A DNA stretch of 64,000 bases from Fodinibius sp034521915 (GTDB lineage Bacteria > Bacteroidota > Rhodothermia > Balneolales > Balneolaceae). Shown piece by piece: positions 44,665 through 52,806 of the stretch (position 1 is the first letter of the stretch; every line of letters begins with the position of its first letter). Where the stretch lies: contig NZ_JAXHLU010000001.1 in NCBI RefSeq assembly GCF_034521915.1, forward strand, positions 310,001 to 374,000, written 5' to 3'. The position numbers and the translations under genes were made by a program. Below the pieces are notes generated by a model. That model saw only the letters and a program-made list of their open reading frames with translations. It was not told where the DNA came from and ran no database searches.

Positions 44665-45114
44665 TTACTCTGTTGCGACAAGCTGCAATGATGCTGAATT
44701 CACGCAGTATCGCAGTCCCGTGGGTTTGGGTCCATCAGGAAAAACGTGCCCCAGATGTGCATCACAGACATTACATAATACTTCAATGCGCTGCATTCCG
44801 TGGCTGTAGTCTTCTTCATATTTAACGACATTATCTTTTACAGGCTCCCCAAAACTGGGCCAGCCCGAGCCTGACTCAAATTTATCGGTAGAATCAAAGA
44901 GCTCTGTGCCACAACAAACACAGGCATACAAACCCGGCTTGTGACTTTCGCAATATTCGCCTGTCCCCGGCCGCTCCGTACCATGCTTTCGAGTTACATA
45001 AAACTGCTCGTCGGTAAGTTCTTGCTTCCACTCTTCATCATTTTTTTCAACTCTTCTCGGCGGTTCAGGATTACCTTTTCCTGCGTATTCATTTACCTGT
45101 TTCCAATCAATCAT
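44665..45114 (-). CDS. msrB: Peptide-methionine (R)-S-oxide reductase
   Basis: Repairs methionine-R-sulfoxide in proteins, using thioredoxin. The 149-residue protein has the two zinc CxxC pairs (YACVCCGTELFD and CNVCDAHLGHVFPDG) and the catalytic Cys in RYCVNSASL close to the C-terminus. SGSGWPSF is the substrate pocket. The ATG at 45114 (MIDWKQVNEY) is chosen over a TTG nine bases upstream. It lies just after the terminator of the proline tRNA-like gene. Confidence 0.95.
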   Translation of the reverse strand: MIDWKQVNEYAGKGNPEPPRRVEKNDEEWKQELTDEQFYVTRKHGTERPGTGEYCESHKPGLYACVCCGTELFDSTDKFESGSGWPSFGEPVKDNVVKYEEDYSHGMQRIEVLCNVCDAHLGHVFPDGPKPTGLRYCVNSASLQLVATE

Positions 45115-45133
45115 AAGCTTCAACTAGACTATT

Positions 45134-45166
45134 AAAAAGAAAAAGGCCAGAATAAATCTGACCTTT
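45134..45166 (-). terminator. Terminator after the tRNA-Pro-like gene
   Basis: Minus-strand arms AAAGGTCAGA and TCTGGCCTTT (45166-45142) with loop TTTAT, followed by TTCTTTTTAAT. It starts 5 bases after the tRNA-like 3' end. Confidence 0.8.
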
Positions 45167-45170
45167 ATTG

Positions 45171-45244
45171 TCGGGACGATCCCGAATAATCGGGACACCC
45201 CTTCGTCCCGAACGAAGTGCGCTACCGGACTGCGCTACGTCCCG
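45171..45244 (-). tRNA. tRNA-Pro(CGG)-like gene with an abnormal T-arm
   Basis: The acceptor stem CGGGACG/CGTCCCG with discriminator A is perfect. The D-arm is GCGC-AGTCCGGTA-GCGC, and the anticodon arm CTTCG-TTCGGGA-CGAAG gives anticodon CGG, the same anticodon arm as E. coli tRNA-Pro(CGG). The total of 74 bases is normal without CCA. The T-arm region is TCCCGATTATTCGGGAT: it lacks the TTCGAAT loop and pairs only out of register (GTCCC with GGGAT, or TCCCG with CGGGA). It is followed by a terminator. Either a pseudo-tRNA in which a palindrome replaced the T-arm, or a functional unusual tRNA. CCA is not encoded. Confidence 0.72.
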
Positions 45245-45261
45245 TTAAGGGATATTAAATT

Positions 45262-45294
45262 AGATATAGTCCACTTCTGAAGTGGACTATATCT
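45262..45294 (-). terminator. Perfect hairpin after gap
   Basis: Arms AGATATAGTCCACTTC and its exact complement (16 bases each) around a single base, 12 bases after the gap stop codon on the minus strand. There is no long T-run, yet the 16-pair stem is the only structure between gap and the tRNA-like gene. It may be a processing site instead. Confidence 0.55.
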
Positions 45295-45305
45295 TAATCT
45301 TAGAT

Positions 45306-46310
45306 TTATGCAATTTTTTTGATTAAATCAGCAGTACGAGCCGAATATCCTGCTTCGTTATCGTACCAGGCAAGAATTTTAACAAGGTTGCCGTTCGCTT
45401 TGGTAAAGCCGCTGTCATAAATACAAGAATGGGGATCACCTAAAATATCAGTAGAAACCAACTCTTCTTCTGAATAAGCCAATACCCCTTTCATGGCACC
45501 ATTAGCAGCATCCTTGAACGCCTTGTCAACCTGTTCAACGGTAACATCCTTACTAAGAATGGCCGTAAGATCAGTCAGTGAACCATCCGCAACAGGAACC
45601 CGAACAGCACTTCCATCTAACTTACCCTTAATTTCGGGCATCACTAATTCTACCGTTTGCGCAGCTCCAGTTGTTGTTGGTACTAAATTTAATCCAGCGG
45701 TACGTCCACGACGAGGATCCTTGTGCGGACCGTCCAGAATATTTTGGCTACCCGTATACGCATGGGTTGTGGTCATAAATCCTTTTTCAAGGCCAAAGCT
45801 ATCATCAAGAACTTTTACCATCGGCGCCAGACAATTGGTCGTACAACTGGCGTTGGAGTAGATTTGGGCGTTGTCATCAATAATATCATCATTTACCCCC
45901 AGCACTACGGTTTTTACATCACCGTCACCTTTTGCCGGAGCAGAAATGATTACCTTCTCAGCACCTGCTTCCAAATGTTTGGATGCCTCTTCTTTTGTGC
46001 GGAAGAACCCCGTTGATTCTACAATAATATCAGCACCGCGCTCTCCCCATTTCAAATTGGAAGGGTCCTTTTCTGCTGAAACTCCAATCTTCATTCCATC
46101 AATCGTAATACTGTTCTTAGTATGGCTTACCTCACCCGGATAAGTACCGTGAACAGAATCACGTTTAAAGAGGTAGGCAAGCGTCTCAGCATCCATTAAA
46201 TCGTTAACACCTACAATATTAATTTCATCTTTGTGGTACGCCATAATAGATCGCGCTACCAATCTTCCAATGCGCCCAAAACCATTAATACCTATATTAA
46301 TTTTACTCAT
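45306..46310 (-). CDS. gap: Glyceraldehyde-3-phosphate dehydrogenase, type I
   Basis: Glycolytic enzyme converting glyceraldehyde 3-phosphate to 1,3-bisphosphoglycerate with NAD+. The 334 residues start with the Rossmann motif NIGINGFGRIGRLVAR. The catalytic Cys is in SNASCTTNCLAP with the His in MTTTHAYTGSQN. The C-terminal WYDNEAGYSARTADL is intact. It has a single-gene look, with a stem-loop after the stop. Confidence 0.97.
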   Translation of the reverse strand: MSKINIGINGFGRIGRLVARSIMAYHKDEINIVGVNDLMDAETLAYLFKRDSVHGTYPGEVSHTKNSITIDGMKIGVSAEKDPSNLKWGERGADIIVESTGFFRTKEEASKHLEAGAEKVIISAPAKGDGDVKTVVLGVNDDIIDDNAQIYSNASCTTNCLAPMVKVLDDSFGLEKGFMTTTHAYTGSQNILDGPHKDPRRGRTAGLNLVPTTTGAAQTVELVMPEIKGKLDGSAVRVPVADGSLTDLTAILSKDVTVEQVDKAFKDAANGAMKGVLAYSEEELVSTDILGDPHSCIYDSGFTKANGNLVKILAWYDNEAGYSARTADLIKKIA

Positions 46311-46434
46311 AAATTGTAACCTTTTCGTTACTTCGTTAAAGTTCTCGCGATATTAAAATCGCGTGTTATTGACTTTCAACTAAAAATAAGAGTTCAAACG
46401 ATCTTTTGTAAACTATTCCTTAATTAATTTGCCA

Positions 46435-47124
46435 CTAATCTTCATCCAGATCGATATCTTCGGAAATCTCTTCTTCATCTATTAAATCATCAATCTCATC
46501 TGTATCAAGAAGATCATCACCATCTTCATCATCCAGATCAGATTCTTGTTCATTGGCAGCATCGGCCTTTGCACCGGCCCGCCGTAATTGACTTGCGACT
46601 TCAACATTATCATTATCCAAAGCCAGTGACAGGGCTGAATGACCATCTTTGTCTTTCACTTTTATCTTTGCCTTGTTTGCCAGCAAATAATTAACAATAT
46701 CGGAATGACCTTCTCTGGCAGCAAGCATTAAAGGAGTCTGCCCCCATCTCTGCTCAGCATTAACATTAGCACCATTTTCGACCAATAGTTTAACGGCCTC
46801 TAAATTTCCTTCGCGGGCCGCGGCAATAAGACTCAAGTCACCGGCCTTAGCTCCGTGGTTCAACAACTTTTGAATAATATCGACATGTCCATTTTCGGCT
46901 GCCCTGCTAACAGCTGTGCCCCCCATTGATGTTGAGGCATTAACATCAGCACCCTCATCCAATAAAAAATCGACAACCTCGGCCTGGTTATTTTCAGCTG
47001 CTAAAATAAGTGCAGTGACCCCATTTTTTGCAGTCTCATTTACATCATACTCATCTTCACTGAGCTTCTTTAATTGGGCCAAGTCTCCATTTTTTGCGGC
47101 ATCCAGCAGTGGTGATAACTCCAT
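46435..47124 (-). CDS. Ankyrin-repeat protein with an acidic tail
   Basis: A 229-residue protein made of about five or six ankyrin repeats (for example TALILAAENNQAEVVDFLLD, TPLMLAAREGHSDIVNYLL). It ends in an acidic tail of about 45 residues rich in Asp and Glu (DLDDEDGDD and following). There is no signal peptide, so it is probably cytosolic. Ankyrin repeats bind proteins; a partner is not indicated by its neighbours gap and fmt. Confidence 0.9.
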   Translation of the reverse strand: MELSPLLDAAKNGDLAQLKKLSEDEYDVNETAKNGVTALILAAENNQAEVVDFLLDEGADVNASTSMGGTAVSRAAENGHVDIIQKLLNHGAKAGDLSLIAAAREGNLEAVKLLVENGANVNAEQRWGQTPLMLAAREGHSDIVNYLLANKAKIKVKDKDGHSALSLALDNDNVEVASQLRRAGAKADAANEQESDLDDEDGDDLLDTDEIDDLIDEEEISEDIDLDED

Positions 47125-47216
47125 ATCAACATTATTTTATTGTAGGATAAAAGTGAAAGTGATTATATGACAATTATCTGATTATTTGTCAAAATAAATT
47201 TCCTTTTTGGGATATT

Positions 47217-48131
47217 TTAATGAAGCATTCCATGGCCGTTATAGCCGTTCATAAAATCCTTCCCGCTCATTCGCTTTTTACCTTCCAGTTGTACTTTTTT
47301 CAGTACTACGCTTCCGTTTTTACAACCCGCAATAAGATCATCATTATACATCTGCAGGCGTCCATGAGCTAAATCTATGGAAGGACCCATTTCTGATCGG
47401 TACATGTTAAACTTCAGATCGTCCAGCATAGCCCATGCCGTTGGAAATGGGCTAAGACCACGGATTTTATTGTGAACCTTTTCGGCCGTTTTACTAAAAT
47501 CAATCTTACAATCCTCTGTAAATAATTTAGGCGCCGGCGTTGCTTTATCGTGATCCTGTTCCATCAATTGATAGGAATTCTGTTCTATCTGATCGACAGC
47601 ATCCAATAACAATTCACTGCCCATTTTCTTAAGGCGCTCGTACACATCGCCCGTAGTCTCATTGGGACCAATATCGGTTTCTCGCTGCACAATGATATTC
47701 CCGGTATCAACTTTTTCATCCAGAAAAAACACCGTACAGCCGGTCTTCTCTTCTCCATTCATAATTGCCCAATGAATGGGAGCAGCTCCTCGATACTTGG
47801 GAAGCAGTGAAGCATGCAGATTAATCGACCCTTTTTGGGGCAGATCAAGAATTTTCGGTGGCAAAACGCGAAATGCAACAACAACAAACAGATCAGCGTT
47901 TAATGCCTTGAGCTTATCATAAAAGCGGGAGTCGTCAAGTTCTTCTACTTCAATAACCGGCAAATCCAGTTCAAGTGCTCTTCTTTTTACAGCCGTTGGT
48001 GAAGGTTTTGCACGTCGACCGCGCCGCTTATCCACATTACTTACAACTGATACAATTTCGTGGTCTGATTGGTGCAATTTCTCCAGGCTGGGAATCGCAA
48101 AATCCGGAGAGCCCATGAATACAATGCGCAT
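47217..48131 (-). CDS. fmt: Methionyl-tRNA formyltransferase
   Basis: Formylates initiator Met-tRNA. The 304 residues start MRIVFMGSPDFAIPSLEKL. The catalytic region has LHASLLPKYRGAAPIHWAI with the Asn/His/Asp set completed by DTGNII. The C-terminal OB-fold domain starts near 205 (KIRGLSPFPTAWAML). It follows def by 8 bases in the order HU-ruvX-def-fmt, all on the minus strand and closely spaced, so they form one operon. Confidence 0.96.
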   Translation of the reverse strand: MRIVFMGSPDFAIPSLEKLHQSDHEIVSVVSNVDKRRGRRAKPSPTAVKRRALELDLPVIEVEELDDSRFYDKLKALNADLFVVVAFRVLPPKILDLPQKGSINLHASLLPKYRGAAPIHWAIMNGEEKTGCTVFFLDEKVDTGNIIVQRETDIGPNETTGDVYERLKKMGSELLLDAVDQIEQNSYQLMEQDHDKATPAPKLFTEDCKIDFSKTAEKVHNKIRGLSPFPTAWAMLDDLKFNMYRSEMGPSIDLAHGRLQMYNDDLIAGCKNGSVVLKKVQLEGKKRMSGKDFMNGYNGHGMLH

Positions 48132-48139
48132 AAGAACCT

Positions 48140-48709
48140 CTATGTGGCCTTTTGCTTTTTGGGAACGGTAGGATAATCTATCTCGGCACGTCCCTTGTCA
48201 ATATCTTTGAGCTTAGAACTCAATAATTTGCGTTTAAACATGGAAAGATGATCCAAAAACAAAATGCCGTCAAGATGATCGGTTTCATGTTGTATTACTC
48301 TAGCCAGCCAACCGTCGATTTCCAGTTTCTGCTCATTAAAATCACGGTCCAGATAGTTTACTACAATTTTTTCGGGACGGGTTACTGATGCGTTAACGCC
48401 CGGTATGCTGAGGCACCCTTCCTCCATATCAACTTTCTCTTCACTTTGAAAGCTGATCTCAGGATTGATAAATGCCATAGGCCCATATTTACTGCCTCCC
48501 TCTTCTTCTGTCAAGGGACCGGCATCAGCTACAAATATCCGGAGCAATTCCCCTATCTGTGGAGCAGCAAGTCCGACTCCATCAGAATTGTACATAGTAT
48601 CGAACATATCGTCGATAAGTTGCTGTATTTCAGAAGTATTTTTTTCGACGGGTTTTGCTTCTTTGTGAAGCACTTCGTCATCATATGTAACGATCGGTAA
48701 TACGGACAT
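48140..48709 (-). CDS. def: Peptide deformylase
   Basis: Metalloenzyme that removes the formyl group from new proteins, the counterpart of fmt next to it. The 189 residues carry the three conserved motifs GVGLAAPQIG, EEGCLSIPG and QHETDHLDGILF, providing the Cys and two His metal ligands and the catalytic Glu. Its first 29 bases overlap the end of ruvX. Confidence 0.97.
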   Translation of the reverse strand: MSVLPIVTYDDEVLHKEAKPVEKNTSEIQQLIDDMFDTMYNSDGVGLAAPQIGELLRIFVADAGPLTEEEGGSKYGPMAFINPEISFQSEEKVDMEEGCLSIPGVNASVTRPEKIVVNYLDRDFNEQKLEIDGWLARVIQHETDHLDGILFLDHLSMFKRKLLSSKLKDIDKGRAEIDYPTVPKKQKAT

Positions 48710-49136
48710 TATCTGCTTTTACAAGTTCAATATATTTCTGGAGAATAATAGCGGCAGCGGCCTGATTGACACGGTCAGATTCGCGACGTTTCATTTTAGG
48801 GACGCCTGCTTCGACCATTGCTCGAACAGCCTCTTTTGTAGTATAGCGCTCATCAATTTTAGCTATTTCGATATCGGGGAATTGTGTCTCAAGCTTGGCC
48901 AGGAATTCCTCAACCATCTTGATGGCCCTGCCTTCATCCCCTTCGGGAGTAAGCGGCCATCCTACCACAATTTTCTCAACGTTTTCATTTGCAACCTGTT
49001 CACCAAGCGCTTCAAAAACGTCATCAACATGATAGGTTCCTATGGGATTGGCGACTGTTTTTAGTAAGTCGGTACGGGCTAAGCCAATCCATTTTGTTCC
49101 TACATCGATACCGACTATTCTTCCATATTCTGCCAC
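48681..49136 (-). CDS. ruvX: Holliday-junction resolvase-like RNase, YqgF family
   Basis: RNase H-fold protein with a proposed role in 16S rRNA 5' end maturation and/or junction resolution. The 151 residues include VGIDVGTKWIGLARTD, VVGWPLTPEGDEG, and DERYTTKEA, the standard YqgF motifs with the acidic residues. The start is GTG at 49136, two bases after the stop of the HU-family gene. Confidence 0.93.
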   Translation of the reverse strand: MAEYGRIVGIDVGTKWIGLARTDLLKTVANPIGTYHVDDVFEALGEQVANENVEKIVVGWPLTPEGDEGRAIKMVEEFLAKLETQFPDIEIAKIDERYTTKEAVRAMVEAGVPKMKRRESDRVNQAAAAIILQKYIELVKADNVRITDRYI

Positions 49137-49138
49137 GG

Positions 49139-49471
49139 CTAATCTTCCATTTCTTCTACTTCCTCTTCATCAAGAGGTTGCTTTAAAAATTCTTTTAAAA
49201 GTTTACTGGGTTTAAAATGTGTTTTGCGATGAGGCGGCACATAAATTTCTTCGTTTGTGCGCGGATTTCGTGCTTTCGGCTTCGCTTTGGTCTTTTTCAC
49301 TTCAAAAACACCAAAATCGCGTAATTCAATCCGACATGTTGGATCTGCATCCATCATCGTTTCGCGCAGTGCGTCCAACACTGCATTCACCCATGGATCA
49401 GACTGAACCATTGGTTCGTCCATCTGCTCAGCAACGCGTCTTACAATATCTCTTTTGGTATAGGTTATCAT
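49139..49471 (-). CDS. HU/IHF-family DNA-binding protein
   Basis: A 110-residue nucleoid-type protein. The HU fold is complete with CRIELRDFGVFEVKKTKAKP and the DNA-contacting RNPRTNEEIYVPPHRKTHF segment, then a C-terminal acidic extension (EEEVEEMED) not found in E. coli HU. It is the first gene of the HU-ruvX-def-fmt cluster. Confidence 0.92.
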   Translation of the reverse strand: MITYTKRDIVRRVAEQMDEPMVQSDPWVNAVLDALRETMMDADPTCRIELRDFGVFEVKKTKAKPKARNPRTNEEIYVPPHRKTHFKPSKLLKEFLKQPLDEEEVEEMED

Positions 49472-49634
49472 AATCTGAAAATGATCTTTTTAACTCTGTA
49501 ATTCGCCACTATTTTATTCTTGTCCCTGGTCTCCAATAGTGGAAAAGCACTAATTTTTTATCTGGTTGATGATATTACTTTTATCCCAGAGATAAAAATG
49601 ATCTTCTTCGATAAGTAGTAACGAAAACAATGAC

Positions 49635-51884
49635 TTATTCGTACCTGAATACACTTTTTACGCCTCCCACCTTCTGCAACTTATTGATAATACGGCCGAG
49701 GTGGTCAATATCATCAACATAGACCGTAAGAATGCCTTCAAACATACCACTGTCGCTATTTACGTTGATACTTTTCATATTCGTTTCAAGCGACTTCGAA
49801 AGCACATCGGTAATGTCGTTAATCATACCCACGCGATCTTCACCGACCACCTTAACAGCACCAAGAAATTTGGAGTCAATATTTTTCGCCCAGGATACAT
49901 CCACAATACGTTCGCCATCGGTTTGTATCAGATGATGAATATTTTTGCAATTTGAGCGATGCACTTTCACATCACCGGTTCGGCTGATGAATCCCATTAC
50001 ATCATCACCTGGAATGGGATTACAGCAATTGGCATAGCTGTATTTAACGTTGGTGAGCTCACCATTGATCACCAGTGCTTTGTCATCGCTAATCGACCGG
50101 GCAGCATTAATATAGGTCTCTTGGATTTCCTCTTCCGTTGCGGGAGCCGGCTTATCTTCATCCTCCTTCTCCTCAATGCGTCCCTTACTGGTAAACTGTT
50201 TAACAACATCGTAGAGCTCATTAACATCAAAACTGCCCTTTCCGATATCGTAAAACAGATCCTGCGTAGAATCGAATTTCAGCTTTTGGGCAATGCGCGT
50301 AAGATCCTGTTCTGATATTTCAATATTAGCGCGCTTGGCTTTCTTCTCCCAGATTTCACGTCCCTCGTCAGCCGTCTGACGTTCTTTCTGTTTGATGTAC
50401 TGCCGAATTCTCGACTTTGCCTTGTGCGTAACAACATCGTTGATCCAATCGGGATTTAAATTGATCTTATTTCCCGTAATGATTTCCACCTGATCACCGA
50501 TATCCAATTTCTGGCGAAGCGGTGCCATTTTACCATTCACTTTTGCCGCAATAGCCCGCTCTCCAATCTCACTGTGGATATCGAAAGCAAAATCAATAGG
50601 CGTCGCTCCCTGCGGCAGCGTTCTTAGCTCACCGTCGGGGGTAAACACATATATTTCATCCTGATATAAATTCAGCTGAAAATCCTTAACAAATTCGGTT
50701 GCCGCATCGGGACGAGGATTATCCAATACATCGCGCACCCAGTGGACAAACTTATCCAGCGTTTCAGAGCCGCCTTCTTTGCCCTCTTTATACTTCCAGT
50801 GTGCAGCCACCCCTTTTTCAGCGATATCATCCATGTGGCGGGTGCGTATCTGCACTTCAACTTTGCGTCCTTTTTTGGTAATAACCGTTGTATGCAACGA
50901 TTGATAGCCATTGGCTTTAGGCACCGAAATAAAATCACGAAACCGCTTGGGAATAGGCGTATACCAATCAGTAATAATAGAATACACGCGCCAGCAGTCC
51001 TCTTTAGTGTGAGGTTCCTCGAGAATAATGCGAATAGCAAAAAGATCGTAAATTTCCTCAAAGGGCTTTTGCTGGCGCTGCATTTTTCGAAAAATTGAAT
51101 AAATATGCTTGGGACGCCCTTTCATCTCAAACGTAAAACCCTGATCATCCAATTCTTCCTCGATGGGATCCATAAACTCCTCGATAAAAGCTTCCCGGGC
51201 TTCTTTCTTTTCCCGAAGCTTACGAGCAATAAATTTATAGGAATTAGGATCAATTACTTTAAAACAAAGATCTTCGAGCTCACTTTTGATATTAAAAAGC
51301 CCAAAACGATGGGCCAACGGAGCATACAGTTCCATCGTCTCTGAGGCTTTTTGCATCTGCTTCTCGCGCGGCAGATGCTGTATGGTACGCATATTGTGCA
51401 GTCGATCCGCAAACTTAATTAACACCACGCGGATATCTTCTGCCATCGACAGAAGCATTTTCATAAAGGTTTCGGCCTGCTTGGTGTTGCGACTCTTAAA
51501 AACACCCGAAATCTTTGTCACACCGTCAATAAGATGCGAAACCGTATCGCCAAATTTTTCTTTGATATCATCGAGCGTCACCTCCGTATCTTCGACCGTG
51601 TCATGCAGCAGCGAGGCAACGACCGAAACGTCATCAATATTAATTTCTGATGCCACAATTTTCGCCACAGATACCGGGTGATAGTAGTAGGGCTCACCGG
51701 AGGCACGATCAATACCCTCGTGTGATACATAGCAGAGCTTGAATGCGCGGGAAACAAGGTCTTCGTCAACCTCTTCCAAATTTTCACGGCATACTCTTAA
51801 CAGCTCATCAAGATCCTCTTGCTGAGGAGGATCCAGAATGTAGCTGTCCAGATCAATATCATATTTCGTTTTTGTATCTGCCAT
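49635..51884 (-). CDS. Bifunctional (p)ppGpp synthetase/hydrolase, RelA/SpoT family
   Basis: Stringent-response enzyme. The 749 residues show the HD hydrolase domain (about 60-200, LLHDTVEDTEVTLDDI and FADRLHNMRT), the synthetase domain (about 255-370, DFISVPKANGYQSLHTTV), the TGS domain (about 410-470) and a C-terminal ACT domain. Both catalytic centres keep their key residues (HD at the HDTVED motif; synthetase Tyr and His), so both activities are expected. Long Rel/SpoT proteins of this type are the only stringent enzyme in many Bacteroidota. It links directly to the amino-acid sensing leaders upstream in function only. Confidence 0.95.
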   Translation of the reverse strand: MADTKTKYDIDLDSYILDPPQQEDLDELLRVCRENLEEVDEDLVSRAFKLCYVSHEGIDRASGEPYYYHPVSVAKIVASEINIDDVSVVASLLHDTVEDTEVTLDDIKEKFGDTVSHLIDGVTKISGVFKSRNTKQAETFMKMLLSMAEDIRVVLIKFADRLHNMRTIQHLPREKQMQKASETMELYAPLAHRFGLFNIKSELEDLCFKVIDPNSYKFIARKLREKKEAREAFIEEFMDPIEEELDDQGFTFEMKGRPKHIYSIFRKMQRQQKPFEEIYDLFAIRIILEEPHTKEDCWRVYSIITDWYTPIPKRFRDFISVPKANGYQSLHTTVITKKGRKVEVQIRTRHMDDIAEKGVAAHWKYKEGKEGGSETLDKFVHWVRDVLDNPRPDAATEFVKDFQLNLYQDEIYVFTPDGELRTLPQGATPIDFAFDIHSEIGERAIAAKVNGKMAPLRQKLDIGDQVEIITGNKINLNPDWINDVVTHKAKSRIRQYIKQKERQTADEGREIWEKKAKRANIEISEQDLTRIAQKLKFDSTQDLFYDIGKGSFDVNELYDVVKQFTSKGRIEEKEDEDKPAPATEEEIQETYINAARSISDDKALVINGELTNVKYSYANCCNPIPGDDVMGFISRTGDVKVHRSNCKNIHHLIQTDGERIVDVSWAKNIDSKFLGAVKVVGEDRVGMINDITDVLSKSLETNMKSINVNSDSGMFEGILTVYVDDIDHLGRIINKLQKVGGVKSVFRYE

Positions 51885-52001
51885 ATAGCTTACACAAAGA
51901 AGTTTTTAAGCGCTTTCATTGGTAGTAAGAACAATACCAACGCCCTTTGCATTCAAAAAAGGGACTGTATACTTATTTAGCAATCACTAAATTAATTAAA
52001 A

Positions 52002-52034
52002 TAAAAAAGCGGACGCCTTAATATAACGCCCGCC
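52002..52034 (-). terminator. Terminator after the 52.1 kb outer-membrane gene
   Basis: Minus-strand arms GCGGGCG and CGTCCGC (one G-T pair) followed by TTTTTTATTTT. It lies 22 bases after the stop codon. Confidence 0.75.
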
Positions 52035-52055
52035 TTTTGAACTTATGTATATTTT

Positions 52056-52631
52056 TTAGAATGACAATGAAACTCCAAAAATAAGCCTTCCGGTGCTATT
52101 TTGAATATCAGAAAGTTCATCACTGTAATTAGAAATATCTTCAAAACGATATTCGACAAATGGTTTAATCATCGGTATTGGACTCACTTCAGCCCCCACA
52201 AAACCGTTCCAATAGATAGCACTATCATTATCTTCTGCATTCAAAGGAGATCCTGACGGAAGATTATCCCGACTCACATCTAAAGTAGAAGCTCCCAATC
52301 CCAGTCCCACATATGGACTTAATAAACCGAGAGAAACACCACCTACAGCCGCTAAGCCATAATCATAATTGGTTATATCAGTAGAATATGTTCTGTTCTC
52401 ATATGAAATATCATCATTAAAATAACTGAAGTGGCCTCTTAGAGAAAGATTTACTATGGGAAGTTTTTTAAGAATTTCACGCTCAAGCCGCAGGCCTAAA
52501 CCATTTTTCGGCTCCTCATTTCTAATTTCGTAGGAAGCCCCGATACTGGTTTGGGCTATACTCGACTGGGGCATAATTCCCAGCGTTAAGACAACTGCAA
52601 TTATTGCTAAAATGCTTTTAGAAAATTTCAT
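52056..52631 (-). CDS. Small outer-membrane beta-barrel protein
   Basis: A 191-residue protein with a signal peptide ending near residue 26 (MPQSSIAQ) and a row of amphipathic strands (TSIGASYEIRNEEPK, VNLSLRGHFSYFND, LSPYVGLGLGASTLDV, IKPFVEYRFEDIS). The last residues FGVSLSF end in Phe, as expected for an OmpA/OmpW-like eight-stranded barrel. The function is unknown. The GAGGAG before the ATG is strong. It is followed by a terminator and has no operon partner. Confidence 0.75.
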   Translation of the reverse strand: MKFSKSILAIIAVVLTLGIMPQSSIAQTSIGASYEIRNEEPKNGLGLRLEREILKKLPIVNLSLRGHFSYFNDDISYENRTYSTDITNYDYGLAAVGGVSLGLLSPYVGLGLGASTLDVSRDNLPSGSPLNAEDNDSAIYWNGFVGAEVSPIPMIKPFVEYRFEDISNYSDELSDIQNSTGRLIFGVSLSF

Positions 52632-52806
52632 AATGAACTCCTCTTAAGTGTGAATTTTTATTTTAAATATTTTTTATAGGGTAAGGGTGTAACAAAAGTT
52701 ATGCAAATTAAGTTACCACATATTTACATGTGTCAGAAGTAGTTTTATCTGATTTAGATTTAATAGTTCCACATCATTCAATTACGCGCCTCTAACAGCT
52801 GAAAGG

